Translations under genes and position numbers: made by a program
Part shown: positions 15,483 through 24,325 of the stretch, piece by piece
How the letters are laid out: each line of letters starts with the position of its first letter
How positions within the stretch are numbered: position 1 is the first letter of the stretch
Notes under the pieces: generated by a model
Databases searched by the model: none
Seen by the model: only the letters and a program-made list of their open reading frames with translations
Told to the model about the DNA's origin: nothing
Source of the DNA: Lysobacterales bacterium
GTDB lineage: Bacteria > Pseudomonadota > Gammaproteobacteria > Xanthomonadales > Marinicellaceae
Direction: 5' to 3'
DNA: 39,030 bases
Assembly (NCBI GenBank): GCA_020442665.1
Contig: JAGRJP010000022.1
Coordinates: forward strand, 19,392 to 58,421

Positions 15483-17165
15483 CTATACAAGAAATTGATT
15501 GAGGTGTGCCACTTCCTCAAAATAATTGGTTTGTCTTTTAGGCAATTCCTTACCCTTTTCAGCCCATTGATACGCATCTGCAATAAACTGAGAATAGAGT
15601 TGCTTACGCAATCCGGATGGCACCGGACTCGAACCCATAATATCTTCATTAAATGCATCGTCCAGTTTTAACTTTGGGCAATCCTCTTTTTCATCAATAT
15701 GCTTCCAACATGCCTGTTTGAGGCAGAAAATATACCAAGGTAAAAATTTTTCGCCTTGTTCAGCAATAAATTCTATAGCCTGGATAATGTAGTCAACATC
15801 AGCTTCATCCATCACATAGTGAAAACCAATTCGGCACCAACCAGGTTTAATTCCATGAAAACCCTTATTGATTAACTCTCTGTATTGTTCGGATGTTTGC
15901 TCATCAATATGAAGTAATTTATGACCGTAAGGACCCGCACATGAACAACCGGCTCGAGACTGAATTCCAAATAAATCATTCAATAAAACAGTCACAAATT
16001 TAGGATGTAAATATTTTCCCGACTGTGTTTTGATATTAAACGAAACAATGCCAACCCGATTGTTAATATCCAAATCGCCCAAAATTTCAATGGAGTCATT
16101 ATCTTTCCATGCCGTAAAGGCTTTATCTAACCACTGATGTTCAATGTTTGAAATTTGCTTGCTGCCAATTTTATCTTTGACTTTGAAACAAAGCGCTGCT
16201 CTTAATATTTGTAAAACACCCGGAGTACCTGCTTTTTCACGCTCTTCAATATCATCAAAAAAGTCATGGTGATGTTCTGCAACATAACTTACTGTTCCTC
16301 CACCACTGACGGTTGGAGGTAAGGAAGAATCGTATAATGATTTGTTAAATATCAAAACACCTGATGAACCTGGACCACCAAGAAATTTATGAGACGAAAT
16401 AAAAATAGCATCCAAAGATGTATTATGCTCTGTTGTTGAATCCTTTGGACACATATCAATCTTGACATAAGGCGCACTCGCTGCAAAATCAAAGACTGCT
16501 AAAGCATTATATTTATGCAATAAGGCAGCGATTTCATGAACCGGTGACACAAGTCCTGTCACATTTGATGCGGCCGAAAATGATCCAATCTTCTTTCTGT
16601 TTTGGTACTCTGGTTTTTGTAATAATTGTTCGAGGTGCTGCATGTCAATATGTCCATTGATATCCAGTCTAACTTCCACAATTTCACACAAACCATCTCG
16701 CCATGAAATTTCATTGGAATGATGCTCGTAAGGACCAACAAAAACAATTGGTAAATGATTTGGAGTCTTATGAAAATCCACACCAAGATTCTCTTTAAGG
16801 CTTTTCCTTGTAGCGGGAGGAAGATAAGTTCCTAATATTTGTTGAAGTTTGTTAATCGCTCCTGTTGCACCGGTTCCTACATTAATAATTCGATAATCAT
16901 CGCCTGCATTGACACATTTCTTGATAGTTTTCTCTGCTGAATGCAGTAAGTGCGTCATTGAACGACCGGTCATATCATCTTCTGTATGAGTATTGGCATA
17001 ATGCCTTTGCAAACGCATGAGATATTTTTCGATAAAACTTAAAGTTCTGCCGGATGCTGTATAGTCACAGTACAACATCATCCGCTGACCAAACGGCGTA
17101 CAAAATGGCGCATCAACACCAATGATACAATTGCGCAAATACTCAGGAGTGATATTGATTTTCAT
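15483..17165 (-). CDS. Aminotransferase class V (cysteine desulfurase/SufS-like fold), long form
   Basis: The 560-residue PLP enzyme is longer than NifS/SufS (about 400). The fold is recognisable from 'YCDYTASGRTLSFIEKYL', 'NVGTGATGAINKL', 'GPYEHHSNEISWRDG', the PLP Asp in AVFDFAASAP (D226) and the Schiff-base Lys in SSHKFLGGPGSSG (K260). A loop 'IQSRAGCSCAGPYGH' stands where SufS enzymes carry their catalytic Cys, so desulfurase or C-S lyase chemistry is possible. A C-terminal extension of about 110 residues includes several Cys (CLKQACWKHIDEKEDC). The cyclophilin gene ends 5 bases upstream. The substrate is unknown. Confidence 0.85.
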   Translation of the reverse strand: MKINITPEYLRNCIIGVDAPFCTPFGQRMMLYCDYTASGRTLSFIEKYLMRLQRHYANTHTEDDMTGRSMTHLLHSAEKTIKKCVNAGDDYRIINVGTGATGAINKLQQILGTYLPPATRKSLKENLGVDFHKTPNHLPIVFVGPYEHHSNEISWRDGLCEIVEVRLDINGHIDMQHLEQLLQKPEYQNRKKIGSFSAASNVTGLVSPVHEIAALLHKYNALAVFDFAASAPYVKIDMCPKDSTTEHNTSLDAIFISSHKFLGGPGSSGVLIFNKSLYDSSLPPTVSGGGTVSYVAEHHHDFFDDIEEREKAGTPGVLQILRAALCFKVKDKIGSKQISNIEHQWLDKAFTAWKDNDSIEILGDLDINNRVGIVSFNIKTQSGKYLHPKFVTVLLNDLFGIQSRAGCSCAGPYGHKLLHIDEQTSEQYRELINKGFHGIKPGWCRIGFHYVMDEADVDYIIQAIEFIAEQGEKFLPWYIFCLKQACWKHIDEKEDCPKLKLDDAFNEDIMGSSPVPSGLRKQLYSQFIADAYQWAEKGKELPKRQTNYFEEVAHLNQFLV

Positions 17166-17170
17166 AAAAA

Positions 17171-18229
17171 TTATTCGGAAATTTGATTATATAAACCTTC
17201 ACAAAGAGGAATATTATCAGACACCACTTTTTCAATTGGGAAAGTATTTGATAACTCTTGTTCAATCAAATTGTAACTCACTTGAGCATCACCACAGTTA
17301 TTAAAGGTAATAGTTAGAGTTCCATAAGTGCCAAATTCTGAGTTCTGTGTATCTTGAGGATTATCAAATAATCCACCTGAGGTGCTTGTTAATTCAAACG
17401 TGATAGAGTTGTTTTCTAAATCCAAATCACCTATACCTGTTAGCCAACGATGCCCGGCATCACCGACATTAGAAACCACATTTTCACCAGGCAATTGAGT
17501 ATCATAAGTAAACCAAGCCATAAATGCTTTCTTGATTTGCGGAAAGACTTCAAGCATTATTCCAGATCCACTGGTCTCATGATAATGCCATAAACCACTT
17601 AAACCTGAATTAATTTTAAACACATCAATTCTTGATACACTCGAAACCATCACTGCTTCGCTTTCAAGCATTACTGATGGTTTCGTGTTTAGATAAGGTA
17701 CATCTAAAGAATAGAGATTTCCATTACTGGTTGGAAGATAAATTGGGCCATATTGCAAATCATTAATTGCATCTACCACATCCATCCCGGAAATGACTTC
17801 ACCAAAAACAGCATAGCCGACTCCATCGCCATTTAAAGCAGGATTGTCCACTACGTTTATAAACCATTGGCTTGTAGCACTATTATAACTACTAGTCCTT
17901 GCCATAGAAATGGTCCCTCTAAGGTTTTTATGCTCAACACTTGATTCATTTATAATAGCAGAATCAGTCGGAACTTGTCCCCCAACCCCATCTATAAAAT
18001 TAAAACCTCCTCCTTGAATTACAAAATTAGGAACAGAACGATGGACATAAGAATTATTATAATCACCATCATTAACATAATTCATAAAATTTTCAACAGT
18101 GACAGGAGCCCAATCAGGTCTAAGTTGTACAACAATATCGCCTAATATTGTTTCTATTTTCACAGTTTGAGCAGAAACCGCAAATGGAATCAACAACAAA
18201 ATAAATACGTTTCGAAATAATTTAATCAT
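17171..18229 (-). CDS. Secreted cyclophilin-type peptidylprolyl isomerase with extra C-terminal domain
   Basis: The 352-residue protein has a signal peptide (MIKLFRNVFILLLIPFAVSA, cleaved before Q21). A cyclophilin domain follows at about 22-185: 'GDIVVQLRPDWAPVTVENF', 'YVHRSVPNFVIQGGG' with the catalytic Arg, 'RGTISMART', 'SQWFINVVDN' and 'GYAVFGEVISGMDVVDAI'. Residues of about 205-352 form a separate domain starting 'GLSGLWHYHETSGSGIMLEV' with 'AWFTYDTQLPGENV' and two Cys. I recognise this from memory as a module in secreted proteins of related gammaproteobacteria. It should act in the periplasm or outside the cell on prolyl bonds; the role of the added domain is unknown. Confidence 0.88.
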   Translation of the reverse strand: MIKLFRNVFILLLIPFAVSAQTVKIETILGDIVVQLRPDWAPVTVENFMNYVNDGDYNNSYVHRSVPNFVIQGGGFNFIDGVGGQVPTDSAIINESSVEHKNLRGTISMARTSSYNSATSQWFINVVDNPALNGDGVGYAVFGEVISGMDVVDAINDLQYGPIYLPTSNGNLYSLDVPYLNTKPSVMLESEAVMVSSVSRIDVFKINSGLSGLWHYHETSGSGIMLEVFPQIKKAFMAWFTYDTQLPGENVVSNVGDAGHRWLTGIGDLDLENNSITFELTSTSGGLFDNPQDTQNSEFGTYGTLTITFNNCGDAQVSYNLIEQELSNTFPIEKVVSDNIPLCEGLYNQISE

Positions 18230-18402
18230 ACTTTATTGATTGTCAGCTTGAATTTGCAATCGATTATAACCTAATTCAATTTTGCATTTGTCATATTTGT
18301 TACAATAAAACATCATATTTTGTTGCGGAAGAATACTTGTTATTAAGCATATATTCATCTTTGTTTATAATAATATCGGAAAATGATTTCGAGGATTCCA
18401 AC

Positions 18403-18912
18403 ATGAAAAGTATGAAATTGATTAGTGTTACATTTATTATTCTATTATCTTCTTGTGCTTATTCACCAAAAGTTCTACAAGGAGATTTTTCAACAATCAC
18501 TCCTGCTCAATCCAAATTGAATCATGAGACCAATGTGGATGTTCGTTGGAGCGGATATATCGCTCAAACAGTCAACAAAAAAGATAAAACTTGTTTTGAG
18601 ATTATTCCATCAGAGACTAATCAGAATTTAAGACCAACTCGAATTATTCCAAAAAACTCAAGCCGCTTTCTTGCTTGTAAAGATGGCTTTCTCGAGCCTC
18701 ATGCATTTAATGAGCGTATGGTGACAGTTACCGGCGCTTTGGTTGCCTATACTAAACAAAATGTAGGCGAGTACGAATATGAATACCCAGTTGTCAAAAC
18801 TGATTTGATATATATCTGGAGAAAACAACCTCCAATCAGAAATATCAATGTATTTACAAACTTCAGCCATTTTCATTGTGGCATTAGTTTTATTCATGGA
18901 TATTGTTTTTAA
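18403..18912 (+). CDS. Slp-like outer membrane lipoprotein
   Basis: The product is 169 residues from the ATG at 18403, which has GAGG 9 bases upstream. An earlier in-frame ATG at 18337 adds 22 residues with no Shine-Dalgarno and spoils the signal peptide. The N-terminus MKSMKLISVTFIILLSSC carries a lipobox (LSSC), so it is a lipoprotein. The mature sequence, 'QGDFSTITPAQSK', 'VRWSGYIAQTVN', 'TCFEII' and 'TVTGALVAYTK', resembles the Slp/YeaY starvation-inducible lipoprotein family (usually about 185 residues). Slp function is poorly understood; it is linked to envelope stress and stationary phase in E. coli. The C-terminal 20 residues look non-family. Confidence 0.75.
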   Translation: MKSMKLISVTFIILLSSCAYSPKVLQGDFSTITPAQSKLNHETNVDVRWSGYIAQTVNKKDKTCFEIIPSETNQNLRPTRIIPKNSSRFLACKDGFLEPHAFNERMVTVTGALVAYTKQNVGEYEYEYPVVKTDLIYIWRKQPPIRNINVFTNFSHFHCGISFIHGYCF

Positions 18913-18925
18913 AGTGTAAGAAATT

Positions 18926-18968
18926 ATTGAGTGTTTCTACTATCAGAAACACTCAATCGTATTATTTT
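18926..18968. terminator. Bidirectional terminator between slp-like and beta-helix genes
   Basis: ATTGAGTGTTTCT (18926-18938) pairs perfectly over 13 bp with AGAAACACTCAAT (18945-18957) around a 6-base loop, with a T-rich tract (ATTATTTTT) at 18961-18969. It lies in the 49-base gap between two convergent genes. Confidence 0.75.
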
Positions 18969-20887
18969 TGCTCAAAATCATTAGCAAAAATAATATCATT
19001 GTCATAGGTTTCATCCGCCCCTGCATCATAAACCATTAAAGGATTTCCTTGATTGTTTGCAACTAGATTATCATCCCAACCTCTGAGCTGTCCGTCCATA
19101 TCTCTGATATCTCCCAATGTATTATGCAACACACAAAAATCAACTGCAGGTGATAATATCGAATTTAAATGATAATCTCTTTGGGCAGAATTAACAAATT
19201 GAGGGTTTTCATTCAAAGTATTTGTCGCAATCATGGTATTCAGAAATACTAAATCATGAGCAATGATGCAATCCAAATCTGAAGCCATAAAGCCGGTATT
19301 ACCATCAAATAAAGTTCCTGAATTGACATCATGTATAATACTGGAATAAATATTCAATGTCATATTAGTAAAATCCAATCGACCTAAAACAGCGGTTGTG
19401 GCTTTATTATCAGTAATTGTTGCATGTTCTATTGTGATTTCCGGAGAATCTTGGAGTGAAATTACATAATTATCAACCAATCCACCCTGGCCTGAGTTTC
19501 CATTATTATTCAAAACACTTCCTGAAATATTCGTAATGCCTGTGCGCAAAGATATTGCTACGCCGTAATCAGCTCTATTATCTTCAAAAAATGTGTTATT
19601 TATTATGGAATTTGAACCACTTAAATATAGAGCTCCTCCGTAGGAGTCATCACCTTCAGAGTTTTTAGCTTCATTTCCTTGAAAAAAATTACATCTCACA
19701 CTATCCCAACAACCAGCATTATCTCTTTGCAACTCGATATTAGCGGTATTTGACATCAAACCACCTCCATGTTGGTCAGCATGGTTATTATTTATCAAAA
19801 CCCCTTGCATATAGACTTGAGTGTCACTTTGAAATCCATAAGCATAAATTCCGCCACCATTTCCAAAGAAATCAAATACCGTATTATCGTAAGCCTTATT
19901 ATTACTGATATTTACAGGTTGTGAAGCATCACCGTAGCAATTGTTCCCATAACAAAAAACCTGTCCATATAAATTTAATTTCGCGCCATTTGTTAATAGC
20001 ACCCCTCCACCATTTGATTGAGAGGTATTACCACTGATTCCGTATTGACTTGGATTATCCTTAGAACCTGAAAAAACAGAAACCACACAACCTTCGGTGA
20101 TATAAATTCCACCTCCGCCAATTTCATCAGATCCAATTTCATCATTAGCAAAATTATTTAAAACTCCGGATAATCCCAAAATTGCGATGGATGCATCTGT
20201 TCCCAAACAATGAATTCCTCCTCCACTATCTGCCGTATTGCTTTGTATGAATGAATTCAAAATAACCATATCGGTATCACCATTATTAATTGCAATTCCA
20301 CCTCCAGATGTTCCTGTGTTTCCAAAAATGTTGACATTATCGACAGTAATTGAGGCAGATGCTCCTAAGGTTGAAATTCCTCCACCATGAAAAAACTCCG
20401 CTCCTTGCCCATTGGTAAGACCAAGGTTTTGCAAAACAATGTTATGAGCTTCGCTCGATCCACTGATACTAATTACCGGAGCCGAACCACTACCTGTAAT
20501 CAAGGTTTGCGTATTCGATTGGTTGTTGCTATTTGCATCCATACAATTTGCAAATCCACCGCGAATGGATATGCTTTTATCACTGATGAATAAATCTTCA
20601 AAATAAGATGCCGTATCTGCCAAGCGGATTTCTGCGATTGATGCATTATTGATTAAATCTTGAATGCTTGTTGAATTGACATTGTAGTTACAATTCGCAT
20701 CACCACCAATCGAAGCAATTGAACCACCTCCTTTTACCATATTTTGGTTTTTATAGTTTGATAGATGTATCGCTGTTTTCTGTAACTCTTTCTGAACAAA
20801 CTCAGGCAACTCTTTTTTATCTATAATGTTTTTTGCTGATAATCCAACAATTTGAAATAATAGAACAGTGAAAATAATTTTCTTCAT
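18962..20887 (-). CDS. Secreted right-handed parallel beta-helix protein
   Basis: The 641-residue protein has a signal peptide (MKKIIFTVLLFQIVGLSAKN). The body is a series of short Asn/Gly-rich turns such as 'NTGTSGGGIAINNGDTDMVI', 'SNTADSGGGIHCLG' and 'NNNHADQHGGGLMSNTANIE', the pattern of right-handed parallel beta-helices (polymorphic outer-membrane protein/choice-of-anchor Q type). Near the C-terminus is the familiar 'SPAVDFC..LGDIRDMDGQLRG..DAGADE' segment, and the last residues are DNDIIFANDFEQK, an FxxxFE tail similar to that of the repeat protein at 1-1010. It is probably extracellular or surface-associated. No catalytic residues of a polysaccharide lyase are evident. Confidence 0.85.
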   Translation of the reverse strand: MKKIIFTVLLFQIVGLSAKNIIDKKELPEFVQKELQKTAIHLSNYKNQNMVKGGGSIASIGGDANCNYNVNSTSIQDLINNASIAEIRLADTASYFEDLFISDKSISIRGGFANCMDANSNNQSNTQTLITGSGSAPVISISGSSEAHNIVLQNLGLTNGQGAEFFHGGGISTLGASASITVDNVNIFGNTGTSGGGIAINNGDTDMVILNSFIQSNTADSGGGIHCLGTDASIAILGLSGVLNNFANDEIGSDEIGGGGIYITEGCVVSVFSGSKDNPSQYGISGNTSQSNGGGVLLTNGAKLNLYGQVFCYGNNCYGDASQPVNISNNKAYDNTVFDFFGNGGGIYAYGFQSDTQVYMQGVLINNNHADQHGGGLMSNTANIELQRDNAGCWDSVRCNFFQGNEAKNSEGDDSYGGALYLSGSNSIINNTFFEDNRADYGVAISLRTGITNISGSVLNNNGNSGQGGLVDNYVISLQDSPEITIEHATITDNKATTAVLGRLDFTNMTLNIYSSIIHDVNSGTLFDGNTGFMASDLDCIIAHDLVFLNTMIATNTLNENPQFVNSAQRDYHLNSILSPAVDFCVLHNTLGDIRDMDGQLRGWDDNLVANNQGNPLMVYDAGADETYDNDIIFANDFEQK

Positions 20888-20984
20888 TTTTTAACTCGTC
20901 AAGTAGTACTTAAATCAACCATCGAAAAAATAAAAAAATGGGGTCAAACTTTTTGATTTAACGAGTCTATGAACTTAATTATGG

Positions 20985-22262
20985 CTAATTATGGTTGTTA
21001 GAATTTTTCAACTTGGAGAAATGGTCAAGATAATAAAAGCTCAACGCAAACATAATAATCACAAAAGGAATAGATGCGTAAATCACTCCACTCCATCCGT
21101 ATCGAAATAAAACCCAACCAGCCATTAGTGAAGAAAAACCCTGAAAAGTGAATACACTGAAATCATTAATTGCCTGAACCTTATGCTTTTCATGGGGGTA
21201 ATAACTGAAGTGCAGAAGCGATGTACCTGAAAAGAATAGAAAATTCCAAGCGATTCCAAGAATCACCAAAGCCCACCAGTAATGTAAAAAAGAATGTCCT
21301 TGTGTTGCAATTAATACAACTGCTGCAAACATTATTGAGCCAATCAATAAAATGTAACGAATGCCAATTTTGCGGCTCAACCAACTGGTAACCAGTGATG
21401 GAAGATACATAGCAGCAATGTGTGACTGAATTACCAGCTTGGTATCTGTTAAATCATAACCGTAGAGTTTGTTCATACTCAACGGTGTTGAGGTCATAAT
21501 AAAACTCATCAAACCATAACTCAAAGCCGCTGCCAACATCGCAATTAAAAATATTGGTTGTCTGATAATTTGTAACAGAGGTCTAGATATTTGAATTTCT
21601 TTAGGTTTGTTGACTTGGGTGTCGCGGAAATTCAATAGTACAATTATTGAAAGACAAACCATCATCGCTAAAAACAGATAAGATCCGGCAAAGCCAATTG
21701 AATTAGCAAATGCTTTCTGCCCAACAACAGCCACTTCAGGGCCGAGAAAAGCTGAAAATATTCCTCCGAACATTAAAACAGATAATGCCTTGTTGATATC
21801 TTTCTCATCCACACTTTCAATCGCCGCAAAACGCAATTGCTGAGCAAAGGCGAGACTCACGCCAATCAAAAATGCAGAAACACAAAACAAAAGAAAAGAC
21901 TCTTTAACTATAGAAAAAGCAGCTAAAAGAGAACCTGTAAAAACAGATAAAAACCCGGTGATTGTTGCTTTTCCCCGACCTATTCTCCCAGCTAATAATG
22001 CAGCCGGAATCGTCGATAATGCCGTTCCTGCTACCATCAAACCCAAAGGCAAGGTTGCTAATGTTGAATTCGGTGACAACTCCAACGAAACAATCGAACC
22101 AATAAAAACCATAATCGGAGCCGAAGTTCCCACTAAAGGTGCTGCCAGAAATAATACAGTGATATTTTTTGGTAATTTCAGGAAATAATGAACTCCACAT
22201 GCCGTTGCCAGAAAAACCGACAAATTAATCATCAGGAGATAAATATCATTTATAAAATTCAT
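20985..22262 (-). CDS. MFS transporter
   Basis: The 425-residue protein has about 12 hydrophobic helices split by a central polar loop (around residues 210-225, RDTQVNKPKEIQISRPLLQI). The major facilitator motif A-like stretch 'LLAGRIGRGKATITGFLSVF' lies in the first half and 'SWLSRKIGIRYILLIGSIM' at the equivalent place in the second. The C-terminus ends in a polar Asn/His tail. Substrate unknown. It is a monocistronic gene, 97 bases downstream (minus strand) of which the beta-helix gene begins. Confidence 0.88.
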   Translation of the reverse strand: MNFINDIYLLMINLSVFLATACGVHYFLKLPKNITVLFLAAPLVGTSAPIMVFIGSIVSLELSPNSTLATLPLGLMVAGTALSTIPAALLAGRIGRGKATITGFLSVFTGSLLAAFSIVKESFLLFCVSAFLIGVSLAFAQQLRFAAIESVDEKDINKALSVLMFGGIFSAFLGPEVAVVGQKAFANSIGFAGSYLFLAMMVCLSIIVLLNFRDTQVNKPKEIQISRPLLQIIRQPIFLIAMLAAALSYGLMSFIMTSTPLSMNKLYGYDLTDTKLVIQSHIAAMYLPSLVTSWLSRKIGIRYILLIGSIMFAAVVLIATQGHSFLHYWWALVILGIAWNFLFFSGTSLLHFSYYPHEKHKVQAINDFSVFTFQGFSSLMAGWVLFRYGWSGVIYASIPFVIIMFALSFYYLDHFSKLKNSNNHN

Positions 22263-22353
22263 TTACCGGATTTTGAATTGTTACTTAGAATTCATCAACA
22301 AAAAGGCATATACTACATGGCACAAGACAGAACTGCATCTTTTACCTGAGACA

Positions 22354-22785
22354 ATGAAGAAATATCATTACTTTCTAATTATTATTACCTTTTCAATTTA
22401 TGCCTTTATTTTCTACCAGAAATATTATGGTGGTCCTGATGTGGTTGATTTTTTTAGAGATGAAGGAAGCTTGAAATTTAGATTTCTTGATGAACCTGAA
22501 AAATTTTTAAATAAGAAATATAGGTCATTTGATTATTTTAATGATACATTTACAGGTGATGCCGATATAAATATGATTCATTCAAGAATCTATTTTATGA
22601 AGAATAAAGAAAAAATAGTTCTTAAATGCAATTCTGAATTCGGAGAAATAATTGGCATCATTTCACAATCCGGTTCTGAAGATAACTCCTATTTTTATTA
22701 CAAAGAAATCGAATCAATCTACGGATATGATGATGGTAATAGCAACCCGGAAAACAAAGGAAATAAAATATTATGTTATCCTTAA
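22354..22785 (+). CDS. Small membrane-anchored protein of unknown function
   Basis: The product is 143 residues from the ATG at 22354 (MKKYHYFLIIITFSIYAFIF), which begins directly with a hydrophobic helix. An in-frame ATG at 22273 would add a 27-residue polar leader with no family support. The N-terminal helix is an uncleaved signal anchor or signal peptide. The rest is acidic and aromatic-rich, with two Cys residues (about 93 and 141). No domain is recognised. Its last 15 bases overlap the convergent membrane protein gene. Confidence 0.55.
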   Translation: MKKYHYFLIIITFSIYAFIFYQKYYGGPDVVDFFRDEGSLKFRFLDEPEKFLNKKYRSFDYFNDTFTGDADINMIHSRIYFMKNKEKIVLKCNSEFGEIIGIISQSGSEDNSYFYYKEIESIYGYDDGNSNPENKGNKILCYP

Positions 22786-23241
22786 GGATTTATGCGAATA
22801 TTGGGTTTTTATAAAGTCTGATTTACCAACAATCCAGGCAATCATAGAATAAATTACAGATAATGCTAATAAAGTTATCAGCTTTTTTTCACTCACACTA
22901 ATAAAATAAAAACTATAGTCCATAAAAAAATACTCATTAATTAAAAATGAAAATGCCCAAAAGAAGCTGACGAAAACAAGTAAACTCAAATAAATCACCA
23001 AAAAAATATTATTTTTTAGGAAAAATAGAATTAATGATAACAGGCATCCAAGAATCACAACACTACAAATTACAATGAGAATAATTATTGTATTTATTTG
23101 CAGGCCGTTGTCTTCCCACTGAACCTCAAAACCATAGTTATTTATCGTACCAAGTAGTGCATTAATATACCAAAAACCGAGGTACAGCAAAGAAAGAACA
23201 ATCAAAACCTGATATCCAAGATTAATAATTTTTTTATTCAT
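22771..23241 (-). CDS. Four-helix membrane protein of unknown function
   Basis: The 156-residue protein has four strongly hydrophobic segments at about residues 10-33, 49-73, 76-100 and 118-140, with a short N-terminal cytoplasmic Lys-rich start (MNKKIINLG). No recognised motif. It lies 25 bases upstream of the rhodanese-ThiF gene start on the same strand, but that gene is expressed from the upstream moeA side, so this one is simply downstream of the bamB-der-moeA operon and may share its mRNA. Confidence 0.6.
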   Translation of the reverse strand: MNKKIINLGYQVLIVLSLLYLGFWYINALLGTINNYGFEVQWEDNGLQINTIIILIVICSVVILGCLLSLILFFLKNNIFLVIYLSLLVFVSFFWAFSFLINEYFFMDYSFYFISVSEKKLITLLALSVIYSMIAWIVGKSDFIKTQYSHKSLRIT

Positions 23242-23266
23242 TTTTATTCTCTATTATGACTAATCT

Positions 23267-24325
23267 TCAATGCCCCTCACACCTAACCGATTTTTTATAA
23301 GATATTTTTCTAAAATCAGAACTTAACAAATCAATCGTTAGCATCTGATTTTGCAGAACCTCACCAATACCGGTGATGAGTTTTATTGCTTCTGTAGCCT
23401 GCATGACTCCAGCCAGGCCGGGAACAACGCCCAAAACACCAACATCTGTGCAGTTTTCAGGTTCAAAACCTTCGGTTTGCGGAAACAAACAGCGCAGGCA
23501 AGGCGCATCGGATATTCTGAAATCAAACACCGTCAGCTGGGCTTCGTACTGATAAACGGCCGAATAAATCAGAAGCTTGCTATATTTCAAACAAACATCG
23601 TTCACCAGATAACGGGTGGATAAATTGTCGCTGCCATCGATAACGATATCACAATTTTTAATTAATTTGTCAACATTTTGCCCTGTGATTCTTTCCGAAA
23701 CAGCTTCAACAAAAATTTCAGGGTTTAAATCATTCAGGCGATATTTTGCTGACTCAACTTTCAGACTTCCAATGGATGATGTACTGTGAATAATTTGACG
23801 TTGTAAATTGCTGAGTTCAACTTTGTCGTCATCGACGATGGTTATTTTTCCAACACCGACTGCTGCCAGATATAAAGCACAAGAAGAGCCCAAACCGCCG
23901 GCTCCAATCATCAAAACATGAGCTTCTTTAAGTTTATCTTGTGCTACTTTTCCAAAACCTTGAAGCATATAATGTCGTGAATAACGAACTTCATCCGGAT
24001 TGATTTGAGGATGTTCTATCGGTAATTTCTGCTTTTGCCATTCTCCAAACCCTTGAAAAATATGGAATAACTTATTAAAACCAAGCTGATTGAGTATTTC
24101 TATTGCTTTTTTTGAGCGTTCGCCAATCTGGCAAATGACATAATAACTGGTATTTTTATCGAGTTGTGAAATAGCTTTAGCTTGCAACTCATTCAACGAT
24201 AACAGGACTGAGCCGCTAGCAACACCTTGAAACCATTCTTGATGGGCTCGTACATCCAGAATTAGATGATTAGTTTTTTGACACGCTGCAAACGCTTCTT
24301 CAACTGTAACATTGTTAAATGTCAT
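23267..24325 (-). CDS. Rhodanese-ThiF/MoeB fusion, sulfur carrier adenylyltransferase
   Basis: The 352-residue protein has a rhodanese domain first (residues 1-105, active loop CQIGERS with Cys65), then a ThiF/MoeB/HesA E1-like domain (110-352) with ATP-binding GAGGLGSS (141-148), 'VDDDKVELSNLQRQIIH' and 'VVPGLAGVMQATEAIKL'. MoeB-type enzymes adenylate the C-terminal Gly-Gly of MoaD or ThiS-like carriers, and the rhodanese Cys can deliver sulfur as persulfide. Zinc ligands are C276-x-x-C279 and, unusually, C349-x-x-H352 at the very end of the protein instead of CxxC. It overlaps moeA by 4 bp (24322-24325), which supports a role in molybdenum cofactor synthesis. Confidence 0.9.
   Translation of the reverse strand: MTFNNVTVEEAFAACQKTNHLILDVRAHQEWFQGVASGSVLLSLNELQAKAISQLDKNTSYYVICQIGERSKKAIEILNQLGFNKLFHIFQGFGEWQKQKLPIEHPQINPDEVRYSRHYMLQGFGKVAQDKLKEAHVLMIGAGGLGSSCALYLAAVGVGKITIVDDDKVELSNLQRQIIHSTSSIGSLKVESAKYRLNDLNPEIFVEAVSERITGQNVDKLIKNCDIVIDGSDNLSTRYLVNDVCLKYSKLLIYSAVYQYEAQLTVFDFRISDAPCLRCLFPQTEGFEPENCTDVGVLGVVPGLAGVMQATEAIKLITGIGEVLQNQMLTIDLLSSDFRKISYKKSVRCEGH

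Noticed and set aside
18337..18402. Upstream start for the Slp-like lipoprotein
   Set aside because: No Shine-Dalgarno, and it would place 22 residues before the lipoprotein signal.
20888..20984. GGGGTCA-like sequence in the gap before the beta-helix gene
   Set aside because: Resembles REP-type sequences only loosely and does not form a good palindrome.
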